From the NCBI GenBank assembly GCA_019057735.1, contig JAHLWV010000191.1:1-5111 (forward strand): a stretch of DNA of 5,111 nucleotides, written 5' to 3'. This stretch comes from Promethearchaeota archaeon (GTDB taxonomy: Archaea > Asgardarchaeota > Lokiarchaeia > Sigynarchaeales > SOKP01). The notes below the pieces were generated by a model. The model searched no databases and had not been told where the DNA came from. It saw only the letters and a list, made by a program, of their open reading frames with translations. A program made the position numbers and the translations under genes. This document shows positions 1-4,888 of the stretch, in pieces; position 1 is the first letter of the stretch, and each line of letters begins with the position of its first letter.

Positions 1-749
1 ATTGATAATATTTTTATAAAATTATGTTCTTCGATTTTTGTATGAATGTTAATATCAAAGATTTTTATGTGTCTGTTTGAGGTATTCGAAATAGTTGCTT
101 TTAAAATAGCAAAAAATGAAAATAATATCCCTGAAAATAAATCTTCTTTGAGCAAGTTAAATATAATTAATCCAACAATGAGATGATAAAAGTAGTTAAT
201 CACTACATGAACTTTCTCTAAATCTTTATTCAAATGCGATTCAAGTTCCATTTTAATCTCTTTTTCGTGTTCCTTAAGTTCTTTATCTTGTTGGTTTAAA
301 CCGGATATAGTTTCAGCTAATTTTCTTACTGTGAGTTTGTCCCATTTTTCTCTCTCGAGTTCTACATTTAATTTGCGTTCTGTTATCTTTCCCTCAATCT
401 CTAACTGCTTTTTTTTTATTACTAAATCTTTTATTATTGTTCTGCATTGATTTCCAACGCGTTTTAGAATCATTTTTTCGCTTAAGTGTATAAAACAAAA
501 ACCAACAAAGATAGCAGAATAAGTAAAAATTTCTTGATTATATTGAGATAATTCTTGAAATATCTCTGGTAACAGTTTTAAGAAAAAATATGCTATTGAA
601 AATCCTGCAATTATGGAAACTTGCTTTTCTTTTGATTTAGGTCCTTTACATTCAAAACAGTATTTTTCGTGATAAAATTCGGTTAAAAGAAATAGAACAC
701 CAATAACTAGTCCTAAAACTAAGGCGATAACTATATTTACTTCTAACAT
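1..749 (-). CDS. ZIP-like polytopic membrane protein with a central coiled coil (3' end off the window)
   Basis: An open frame of 249 codons starts at ATG 749-747 and is still open at base 1, so the C-terminus is missing. The layout is a membrane helix at about residues 4-22, a CxxC pair (C31, C34) in YCFECKG, a second helix at about 44-62 ending in KLLPEI, a third at about 74-90, a charged Lys/Glu-rich helical stretch at about 103-178 that looks like a coiled coil, then two more helices at about 182-200 and 203-220. The AGFSIAYFFLKLLPE segment and the later FYHLIVGLI...FFAILKATISN segment resemble, from memory, a ZIP-related family of integral membrane proteins whose usual form is AGxSxAYxFxHLLPE and YNxLIGYLL...ALHFLVND. 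The histidines that family often has in these two segments are partly replaced (K58 in KLLPE, K217 in ILKAT), so metal transport is not assured. Any polytopic membrane protein of similar layout is the alternative. The gene probably has its own promoter, as a box A lies 33 bases upstream. Confidence 0.75.
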   Translation of the reverse strand, partial: MLEVNIVIALVLGLVIGVLFLLTEFYHEKYCFECKGPKSKEKQVSIIAGFSIAYFFLKLLPEIFQELSQYNQEIFTYSAIFVGFCFIHLSEKMILKRVGNQCRTIIKDLVIKKKQLEIEGKITERKLNVELEREKWDKLTVRKLAETISGLNQQDKELKEHEKEIKMELESHLNKDLEKVHVVINYFYHLIVGLIIFNLLKEDLFSGILFSFFAILKATISNTSNRHIKIFDINIHTKIEEHNFIKILS

Positions 750-773
750 CTTAAGATTTTAGTAACCAACGCT

Positions 774-782
774 TTAATATAA
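774..782 (-). promoter_or_regulatory. Box A (TATA-like) for the membrane protein gene
   Basis: On the minus strand this reads TTATATTAA. Its first T lies 33 bases before the ATG at 749, so with the usual archaeal spacing transcription would begin at or next to the start codon. No Shine-Dalgarno sequence is visible before the ATG (the preceding bases are AAAATCTTAAG), which agrees with a leaderless message. Confidence 0.45.
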
Positions 783-851
783 GTTTGATTTTTATAAATC
801 ATTAAATTTGTTAATCCAAAAGGAAAGTGGAAATTTAATAAGAATGAAAGT

Positions 852-858
852 AAAAAAA
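852..858 (-). terminator. Oligo-T terminator after the 213-aa gene
   Basis: A run of seven T on the minus strand begins eight bases past the TAA stop at 869-867. Archaeal RNA polymerase commonly terminates at such runs without a hairpin. With the box A that follows at 782-774, it suggests that the two minus-strand genes are separate transcription units. Confidence 0.45.
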
Positions 859-866
859 TGATTATA

Positions 867-1508
867 TTATATAAAGTATTTTTGCTGAAGCATAACATAT
901 TTGTTGTGATCGGCAAACTCGTCTTCAACAAGTCTAAAAACTATATCGTATAATTGTCGAAAGAGTTCTTCAGGAAAAGCTTTGTGCTCAAAGACTATAT
1001 CACAAACTAACTCTTCTGCTAATATCTGCGAATTAACCGCTTTGTTATACAATAAAAATTTCATCATTGAAGCGTCTATTTTCGATTTTACAATATTTTT
1101 AATGATTTCTAAACTTAAGTCTCGCTCTGGATCAAGAAAGTATGGGAAATTCATATCGTCTAGAATTTTAATGTATCCAAAACGAGAAATTATTTTGTTA
1201 ACGCAATATTCTAACGAACTGATTTCTAAATTAAATATTTTACAGAAACTTTTTTTACTTTCGTGGGCAGGAAACGCAAAAGGATGTCTTGTCACAATGT
1301 AATAGGCAGCAATAAAAAACTTGTATAGATTATGAGGAATTTTACTATTAGCTCTTAAATACCTATATACTAAAGAAACAGTATCTAAAACAAAATTTTT
1401 ATCTATGTCAAACTGGGTTAAAAAATCTTCTCCATCTTTAATCAGATCGATTGTGATCCTATCTTTGGTATTAATAACTTCAATTTCAGGGGTATATAAT
1501 TCTAACAT
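867..1508 (-). CDS. Uncharacterised helical protein, possible cyclin-box/TFIIB-like fold
   Basis: A 213-aa soluble, almost wholly helical protein with no signal peptide or membrane segment. Residues about 37-110 run helix (VLDTVSLVYRYLRA), helix (YKFFIAAYYIVTR), then FCKIFNLEISSLEYCVNKII, which has the rhythm of a helix-turn-helix. This order recalls a TFIIB cyclin repeat, where an 'AA.Y.A.R' helix is followed by a DNA-binding turn. Residues about 130-205 could form a second, more degenerate repeat. There is no zinc ribbon, so it is not a complete TFB. The family assignment is a guess from pattern only. The start is the ATG at 1508. A plausible ribosome binding site, AAGGTGT (1525-1519 on the minus strand), sits about ten bases upstream. 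Its likely TATA box lies inside a perfect 25-bp palindrome, so the gene is probably repressed by a dimeric regulator. It is divergent from the RHH regulator gene. Confidence 0.8.
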   Translation of the reverse strand: MLELYTPEIEVINTKDRITIDLIKDGEDFLTQFDIDKNFVLDTVSLVYRYLRANSKIPHNLYKFFIAAYYIVTRHPFAFPAHESKKSFCKIFNLEISSLEYCVNKIISRFGYIKILDDMNFPYFLDPERDLSLEIIKNIVKSKIDASMMKFLLYNKAVNSQILAEELVCDIVFEHKAFPEELFRQLYDIVFRLVEDEFADHNKYVMLQQKYFI

Positions 1509-1518
1509 TTCTCACACG

Positions 1519-1525
1519 ACACCTT
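1519..1525 (-). promoter_or_regulatory. Ribosome binding site of the 213-aa gene
   Basis: The minus strand reads AAGGTGT; its AGGTG core matches the archaeal 16S anti-Shine-Dalgarno and lies 11 bases before the ATG at 1508. It implies a real 5' leader, consistent with a TATA box about 50-65 bases upstream of the start. Confidence 0.35.
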
Positions 1526-1547
1526 ATCTCTTCTATTTTTTCAAAGA

Positions 1548-1572
1548 AATATCGATATAATATATCGATATT
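1548..1572. promoter_or_regulatory. Perfect 25-bp palindrome, probable operator over the TATA box of the minus-strand gene
   Basis: The arms AATATCGATATA and its reverse complement flank a single central A at 1560. Each half also contains the self-complementary decamer ATATCGATAT (1549-1558 and 1562-1571), so the site is two identical palindromic boxes set 13 bp apart. On the minus strand the centre reads ATATATTATAT, the only convincing TATA element before the gene starting at 1508. A protein bound here would therefore block TBP. Tandem short palindromes about one helical turn apart suit cooperative RHH dimers, and an RHH protein is encoded immediately to the right. Who binds is inference. 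The symmetry is seen directly. Confidence 0.6.
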
Positions 1573-1600
1573 ATTACAATGTGCATCTACATATTTAAGC

Positions 1601-1624
1601 TTATGCATCACATGTGATGCATAA
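1601..1624. promoter_or_regulatory. Perfect 24-bp palindrome, probable operator of the RHH regulator gene
   Basis: TTATGCATCACA is followed directly by its exact reverse complement, giving 24 bp without spacer or mismatch. The site ends about 20 bp before the box A at 1645 and 53 bp before the ATG at 1677, where an autoregulator or activator would bind. Its core TCACATGTGA differs from the ATATCGATAT boxes at 1549-1571, so two regulators, or one with two modes, may be involved. Confidence 0.6.
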
Positions 1625-1644
1625 ATGTATCAGAAATGCAAATA

Positions 1645-1656
1645 TTTATATATATA
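1645..1656 (+). promoter_or_regulatory. Box A (TATA box) of the RHH regulator gene
   Basis: TTTATATATATA is a near-ideal archaeal box A. Its first T is 32 bases before the ATG at 1677, so the message is probably leaderless. This decides the start: the in-frame ATG at 1614 lies upstream of the TATA box and inside the palindrome. Confidence 0.6.
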
Positions 1657-1676
1657 GATATTCATCATTCTTATAT

Positions 1677-2150
1677 ATGCCATCTGAAGCTGAATATCAA
1701 GAAGAAAAAGATCGTAAAAAAGAGAATCCCAGAATTTCAGTAAAGATTCAAGATGATTTTGATTATAGAATAGTAAGTAAGATGGCTAAAAATAGGGATA
1801 CATCTCTTTCTGGAGCCGTACGAGATATCATACATCAATGGATATTATTGAACACAGAGATGCTAAAAAAAACATATAGTGTTGATATTGATGATGTTAA
1901 CGAAGAAATATTTCTAGAAACTGCAAGTTTAGTTTATGATAAAGAATTGAAACCCTTAGAAGTTAAACTTATTAATGAGTTTCCAGGATTTTTTGAAATG
2001 GTTGAGGATGTTGATATTCAAGATTTAGCAGATCATTTCGAGGTCCCAATAAAAACAATTAAAAAAATATTATTTACACATGCGAAAGTTATAAAGTCAA
2101 AGGGTTTAAATCTAACTTTAAAAGAAGGGAGAATATTCAAGAGAGATTAA
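1677..2150 (+). CDS. Ribbon-helix-helix transcriptional regulator with a C-terminal helix-turn-helix
   Basis: A 157-aa protein. After a charged N-terminal arm (1-17), residues 18-60 have the ribbon-helix-helix pattern of the Arc/MetJ/CopG superfamily: strand PRISVKI (18-24), helix DDFDYRIVSKMAKNR (26-40), the turn DTSLS (41-45), then helix GAVRDIIHQWI (46-56). RHH dimers use the paired strands to read palindromic DNA. A linker (60-110) is followed by DIQDLADHFEVPIKTIKKIL (113-132), a standard helix-turn-helix profile, and a basic tail. Two DNA-binding modules in one chain is less common than a lone RHH domain. An upstream in-frame ATG at 1614 was rejected because it lies before the TATA box and the extra 21 residues resemble translated promoter. 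The gene probably controls itself and the divergent gene through the palindromes at 1548-1572 and 1601-1624. A 53-aa gene follows one base after the stop. Confidence 0.82.
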   Translation: MPSEAEYQEEKDRKKENPRISVKIQDDFDYRIVSKMAKNRDTSLSGAVRDIIHQWILLNTEMLKKTYSVDIDDVNEEIFLETASLVYDKELKPLEVKLINEFPGFFEMVEDVDIQDLADHFEVPIKTIKKILFTHAKVIKSKGLNLTLKEGRIFKRD

Positions 2151-2151
2151 T

Positions 2152-2313
2152 ATGGATATTTTAAGTAATAATAGTGCTAAGCGTAAAATTAACAAAGTAA
2201 ATGACATATATTCTGGAAATGAGCAAATTGAATTCATAAACCGTCATCCAATTTTTAAAACGCTTATGAAATTAGAGTTTGAGGATGTTCTTCGAAGACT
2301 AGCAAAAAAATAA
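2152..2313 (+). CDS. Small 53-aa protein sharing a C-terminal motif with neighbouring small genes
   Basis: ATG 2152 lies one base after the TAA of the RHH gene, and the frame is open to TAA 2311-2313, so the two are almost certainly co-transcribed and translationally coupled. Residues 1-16 are polar and basic (NNSAKRKINK). Residues 18-43 match the C-terminus of the 66-aa protein at 4889-5089: both read DIYSGxExIxF, then F, M, E and F at identical spacing, 12 of 27 positions counted from residue 17. A basic amphipathic tail (VLRRLAKK) follows. The function is unknown. An RHH gene followed closely by a tiny gene recalls toxin-antitoxin operons, but no toxin fold is recognisable. The shared motif and tight coupling are the main evidence that this short frame is real. 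Confidence 0.6.
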   Translation: MDILSNNSAKRKINKVNDIYSGNEQIEFINRHPIFKTLMKLEFEDVLRRLAKK

Positions 2314-2546
2314 TTTTCTAAAAAAAAGAATTAGCAAGTCTGTAGTAAAGCGATATCTTCCATTTGTTGCTACCATAACCTAAAGGATAAATAAATCGAT
2401 AAAATCTGAGCATATTAAACGTTAACATTGAATATGATATATGAATAACATTAACATTATTTAATACTAATCTACAAATCTTTCGTAAATACAATAAAAA
2501 GACGCTTAGAAATTAAGCGATCTGAACATAATAAAGAGAATTTCAG
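2314..2546 (+). other. Noncoding spacer of 233 bases with inverted repeats
   Basis: No credible gene is seen on either strand. TAGCAA (2332-2337) and GTAGTAA (2342-2348) can both pair with the same TTGCTAC (2367-2373), giving two mutually exclusive stems. A CGCTTA/TAAGCG hairpin lies at 2503-2519. No strong TATA box for the gene at 2547 is evident, so that message could have its own weak promoter or be a read-through product. Confidence 0.4.
2503..2519 (+). repeat. Hairpin in the leader of the 71-aa gene
   Basis: CGCTTA and TAAGCG form a perfect 6-bp stem around the loop GAAAT, ending 27 bases before the ATG at 2547. It could be an RNA stem in the leader or a short operator near the transcription start. 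No T-run follows, so it is not a classic terminator. Confidence 0.35.
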
Positions 2547-2762
2547 ATGGCAATTGAAAAAGTGAGAGAAGCAATCAGAATACGGTTAGAAGAAATATAC
2601 GAAGTAGAGTCAGAATTTCAACAAACTCTATCCAAAGTTGTTATTCCATTTTCAGAAATATTTAAAAAACCGAATTCTTCAGAATTCAAATCAATAAATA
2701 ACGGGCTCCCTTTTAGTAAATGGGATAAGAAATTTAAAAATATCCTCTTAAAAGAATTATAA
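2547..2762 (+). CDS. Small 71-aa protein of the local repeated family
   Basis: The ATG at 2547 is the only usable start, since a TAA lies in frame at 2532-2534. Residues 1-33 are a charged amphipathic helix (IEKVREAIRIRLEEIYEVE). The rest aligns without gaps to the 66-aa product at 4889-5089: LSKVVIPFSEIF (28-39) against LSDTIISFKELF, then LPF (54-56) against IPF, and FKNILLKEL (63-71) against FQKIMLSEF. The family is unknown to me. The protein looks cytosolic and helical, with no membrane segment or metal motif. No good Shine-Dalgarno is present (AAAGAGAATTTCAG precedes the ATG). A small AGCG/CGCT inverted repeat at 2776-2787 follows the stop. Confidence 0.65.
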   Translation: MAIEKVREAIRIRLEEIYEVESEFQQTLSKVVIPFSEIFKKPNSSEFKSINNGLPFSKWDKKFKNILLKEL

Positions 2763-2873
2763 TAATTACGAACTAAGCGATTTCGCTACTAGATCTAAAT
2801 CCTTTTCTAATAAATCTAAAAACTTAAAAATCCATTCTTTACATATTACTTAATATTGACTAATTAATTTTAG

Positions 2874-3248
2874 GTGAATCGTTTGGCAGAGGAAGAAGAA
2901 GAAGATGGGTTTGCATTAGATCCAGAGCAATTAAACATATTTTACGAGGTCCTTTTCAAAAGGATTATGGATGTAATGGATAACCCTAATGTTAACGTTA
3001 ATCCCTTTGAGGATATGGTAAAAATTTTAAGCCGGTTAAGCGAAATATTTAGTTTTAAGAGCATGATAACTATCATTCCTGAATTAATAGGATACGCCAT
3101 AAAATACGGTATGATGGTAGAAAAATCCTACGATGAAATAAGGGCAAGCTCAGAGGAAGACGAACAAGGATTTGGCCCAGAAGGAGAAAAGGCAAAGAAA
3201 AGATCCGTAATTAAGAAAGATGTAGATAAACTTAGAATGTTTTTATGA
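2874..3248 (+). CDS. Uncharacterised acidic 124-aa protein
   Basis: The frame is bounded by an in-frame TAG at 2871-2873, so the first possible start is GTG 2874. The TTG at 2883 is a serious alternative, because AGGTGA (2872-2877) would be a good ribosome binding site five bases before it, giving 121 aa. The protein opens with a run of glutamates (residues 6-10). It continues with an amphipathic helical core (about 17-82) holding PFEDMVKILSRLSEIF and a mildly hydrophobic helix IITIIPELIGYAIKYG-like stretch at about 66-80, and ends in a highly charged tail with acidic (EEDEQ) then basic (KAKKR) clusters. Such tails suggest a partner-binding or scaffolding role, which is inference. The spacing LF-x15-PF (27-28 and 44-45) equals that in the 66-aa protein at 4889-5089, a faint hint of kinship. 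A T-rich terminator follows directly. Confidence 0.65.
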   Translation: MNRLAEEEEEDGFALDPEQLNIFYEVLFKRIMDVMDNPNVNVNPFEDMVKILSRLSEIFSFKSMITIIPELIGYAIKYGMMVEKSYDEIRASSEEDEQGFGPEGEKAKKRSVIKKDVDKLRMFL

Positions 3249-3251
3249 TTA

Positions 3252-3273
3252 TTTTCTATTTTTTTAACTTTTT
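3252..3273 (+). terminator. T-rich terminator after the acidic 124-aa gene
   Basis: Runs of four, seven and five T (3252-3255, 3259-3265, 3269-3273) begin within four bases of the TGA stop. Clustered oligo-T without a stem is the usual archaeal intrinsic terminator, and it separates this gene from phzF. Confidence 0.55.
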
Positions 3274-3304
3274 AACCTGAAGTAAAATATTTAGTTTGAC
3301 TTAC

Positions 3305-3329
3305 AATTGATAAATTGGAATGATCAATT
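3305..3329. repeat. Short inverted repeat upstream of the PhzF gene
   Basis: AATTGAT (3305-3311) and ATCAATT (3323-3329) are exact inverted copies, 11 bases apart, about 85 bases before the PhzF box A. This could be an operator, but in DNA this AT-rich a 7-bp arm can arise by chance. The rest of the spacer (3274-3414) shows nothing else convincing. Confidence 0.25.
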
Positions 3330-3414
3330 CAGAAGAAAAATCGAAAACATTTATTATTAAATGTAGCCTAAAAGAATATTAAAACTTAGTAAAATTTTAA
3401 AAGACAATTAATTA

Positions 3415-3422
3415 TTTATAAA
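3415..3422 (+). promoter_or_regulatory. Box A (TATA box) of the PhzF gene
   Basis: TTTATAAA begins 31 bases before the ATG at 3446, the same geometry as the RHH gene. It supports a leaderless or near-leaderless message starting at that ATG and not at the GTG at 3434, only 19 bases from the first T. Confidence 0.55.
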
Positions 3423-3445
3423 CTAAGAAATCAGTGATAAATACC

Positions 3446-4336
3446 ATGAATGAAGTAAAAACCGAAGGTATTCCCTTTTATATTGTTGATGTATTTGCAG
3501 AAGAAAAATACTCTGGCAACCAACTCGCTGTTGTAATAAGTAGAAATAAGCTTAACGACGAAGACATGCAACGCATCGCGAAAGAAATGAATTACTCCGA
3601 AACCACATTCATTACATCCGTTGAGAATTACGATATCAGAATCTTTACTCCTGAAGTAGAGTTACCTTTTGCGGGACATCCTACAATTGGGACAGCTTAC
3701 ATATTACAGCATGAATTCATGAAAGAAAAAGCTAAAACTATGTCTCTAAACCTAAAAATTGGCCAAATTGCAATATTATTCAAATATAGAGGTGAAATTC
3801 TTTCAGAAACATGGATGGTACACAATGAACCAGCATTCAGCGGGTTTTTTGCACCGGACTTGATAGCCGATGTTCTAGGTATAAACGAAAATGATATCGA
3901 TGGCAGATTTAAAATTCAAGAGGTTTATACTGGTATTTCAACTATCATTGTACCTTTAAAATCCTTAGATGCAATAAAAAAGGTGCGTATTAATAACGAA
4001 AACTATACCCACCTGATTAAAAATACACAAGCTAAAACTATATTAGTTTTTTGTCCCGAAACTTACGATAAAAGAAACGATTTAAATGTGCGGTTTTTTG
4101 CTGATTACTATGGAGTTCCAGAAGATCCAGCCACCGGTTCTGCAAATGGTTGTTTAGCGGCTTACTTGGTAAAGTACGATTATTTTGGTAAAAATAAAAT
4201 CAGTATTCGAGTTGAACAGGGCTATGAAATAGGTAGAAGATCACTACTTCTCTTAAAAGCTGAAGAAAAAGAAGGAAAATTCTATATCACTGTTGGCGGT
4301 AAGGTCATACTAATTGCTAAAGGAACTTTACTCTAA
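3446..4336 (+). CDS. PhzF family isomerase-like protein
   Basis: A 296-aa protein, the usual length of the PhzF/YddE/MAWBP family, which has a diaminopimelate-epimerase-like double fold and acts as a cytosolic dimer. All signatures are present in order: VDVFAEEKYSGNQLAVV (14-30), IAKEMNYSETTF (44-55), RIFTPEVELPFAGHPTIG (65-82), EDPATGSANGCLAAYL (226-241) and VEQGYEIGR (256-264). E52, H78, D227 and S232 correspond to the residues known in Pseudomonas PhzF (E45, H74, D208, S213), so the active site looks intact. R-R-S at 264-266 replaces the common R-P-S. PhzF isomerises trans-2,3-dihydro-3-hydroxyanthranilate in phenazine synthesis, but there are no phenazine genes here and most relatives have no known substrate, so the reaction is undefined. 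ATG 3446 was preferred to GTG 3434 because of the box A at 3415-3422. The GTGAT at 3434-3438 could also serve as a weak ribosome binding site. It is the only clear metabolic gene in the window. Confidence 0.95.
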   Translation: MNEVKTEGIPFYIVDVFAEEKYSGNQLAVVISRNKLNDEDMQRIAKEMNYSETTFITSVENYDIRIFTPEVELPFAGHPTIGTAYILQHEFMKEKAKTMSLNLKIGQIAILFKYRGEILSETWMVHNEPAFSGFFAPDLIADVLGINENDIDGRFKIQEVYTGISTIIVPLKSLDAIKKVRINNENYTHLIKNTQAKTILVFCPETYDKRNDLNVRFFADYYGVPEDPATGSANGCLAAYLVKYDYFGKNKISIRVEQGYEIGRRSLLLLKAEEKEGKFYITVGGKVILIAKGTLL

Positions 4337-4396
4337 CAGTAAAGTGCACAACGCCTGGTAGGTAAATTAACTAATTAATTGGAATAAATCTATTTC

Positions 4397-4404
4397 TTTA
4401 AATA
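4397..4404 (+). promoter_or_regulatory. Box A candidate for the 121-aa gene
   Basis: TTTAAATA, a textbook archaeal box A, starts 24 bases before TTG 4421 and 51 bases before the next in-frame TTG at 4448. The spacing to 4421 is rather short for leaderless initiation and leaves the start codon undecided. Confidence 0.4.
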
Positions 4405-4420
4405 ATTTAGTTTAAAATTA

Positions 4421-4786
4421 TTGGTAAATTGCTTTATCGATTTAATATTGGAAATAAAGATTTTAGATAGTTGGAGAAAAGATCACCAGATTATTCTCGA
4501 GAAAATTTTTACTTATGCGGACTTACCTGATAATAGAGAAATCCAAAAAAAAAAATTCTTGCTGTTGACCGAACTATTTTTAAAACTATGTACTAATAAG
4601 AACTATGTAAGCAACTTTAGAAACTTTTCAAGCTTAATTTTAATCCTTCTCAATTTATACAAAAAGAATTATCCTATCGATATTTTCTCCAAAGAAAAGT
4701 TAGAAATTCTTGAAACTAAGAGAGATGCATCAGAGTTCAAACATATTTTAAAACAAGAACTACGGAATAGTAAACCATTACTTTAG
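4421..4786 (+). CDS. Uncharacterised 121-aa helical protein of the local repeated family
   Basis: The frame opens after a TAA at 4403-4405, and there is no in-frame ATG at all. The candidate starts are TTG 4421 (used here) and TTG 4448 (112 aa); neither has a clear ribosome binding site. The protein is leucine/isoleucine/lysine-rich and helical, with hydrophobic stretches at about 46-57 and 71-80, too short and too broken by charges to be safe membrane segments. The C-terminal third matches the other small proteins: LLNLY (76-80), then DIFS (87-90) seven residues further on, then FKHILKQEL (106-114). This mirrors FKELF...DIYS...FQKIMLSEF at 4889-5089 with two extra residues in the second interval. 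I recognise no known domain. The weak start and lack of ATG make it less certain than its neighbours, although the shared motif supports it. Confidence 0.5.
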   Translation: MVNCFIDLILEIKILDSWRKDHQIILEKIFTYADLPDNREIQKKKFLLLTELFLKLCTNKNYVSNFRNFSSLILILLNLYKKNYPIDIFSKEKLEILETKRDASEFKHILKQELRNSKPLL

Positions 4787-4802
4787 TTAATAACACACCA
4801 AC

Positions 4803-4840
4803 AGGCCATCAAATCATTAATTTTGTGGAGCCTATTTGAT
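4803..4840 (+). repeat. Crossing inverted repeats before the 66-aa gene
   Basis: AGGC (4803-4806) can pair with GCCT (4830-4833), and ATCAAAT (4808-4814) with ATTTGAT (4834-4840). The two stems cross, so in RNA they would form a pseudoknot; in DNA the 7-bp arms could be an operator. The element ends about 50 bases before the ATG at 4889. Chance is a real alternative. Confidence 0.25.
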
Positions 4841-4875
4841 TTTAATCTAATAATAATATAATGAGATAATACAGA

Positions 4876-4880
4876 GAGGG
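4876..4880 (+). promoter_or_regulatory. Ribosome binding site of the 66-aa gene
   Basis: GAGGG lies eight bases before the ATG at 4889 and is the best Shine-Dalgarno in the window, so this message must carry a leader. An AT-rich element AATAATATA (4852-4860) is a weak box A candidate upstream. Confidence 0.55.
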
Positions 4881-4888
4881 ATAATAAA

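Noticed and set aside
743..931. Minus-strand 62-codon frame
   Set aside because: It bridges the spacer between two better minus-strand genes, overlaps both in another frame, and its product is AT-driven and unlike a real protein.
982..1302. Plus-strand 106-codon frame
   Set aside because: It lies wholly antisense to the 213-aa gene, with no promoter or ribosome binding site, so it is a shadow.
1608..1617. CRP-like TCACATGTGA
   Set aside because: The half-sites are in the wrong order and spacing for CRP, and the context looks archaeal. The 24-bp palindrome describes it better.
1614..1676. Upstream extension of the RHH gene to ATG 1614
   Set aside because: It would start inside the 24-bp palindrome and read through the TATA box at 1645-1656; the extra residues look like translated promoter.
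2988..3001. GTTAACGTTAA repeat-like stretch
   Set aside because: It falls within the 124-aa coding frame and simply encodes alternating Asn and Val.
3320..3382. 20-codon frame upstream of phzF, a possible leader peptide
   Set aside because: It has no ribosome binding site, no attenuator-like structure and a composition expected by chance.
3434..3445. GTG 3434 as the PhzF start
   Set aside because: It is only 19 bases from the first T of box A, whereas ATG 3446 has the same 31-base spacing seen in other genes here. The four extra residues add nothing conserved.
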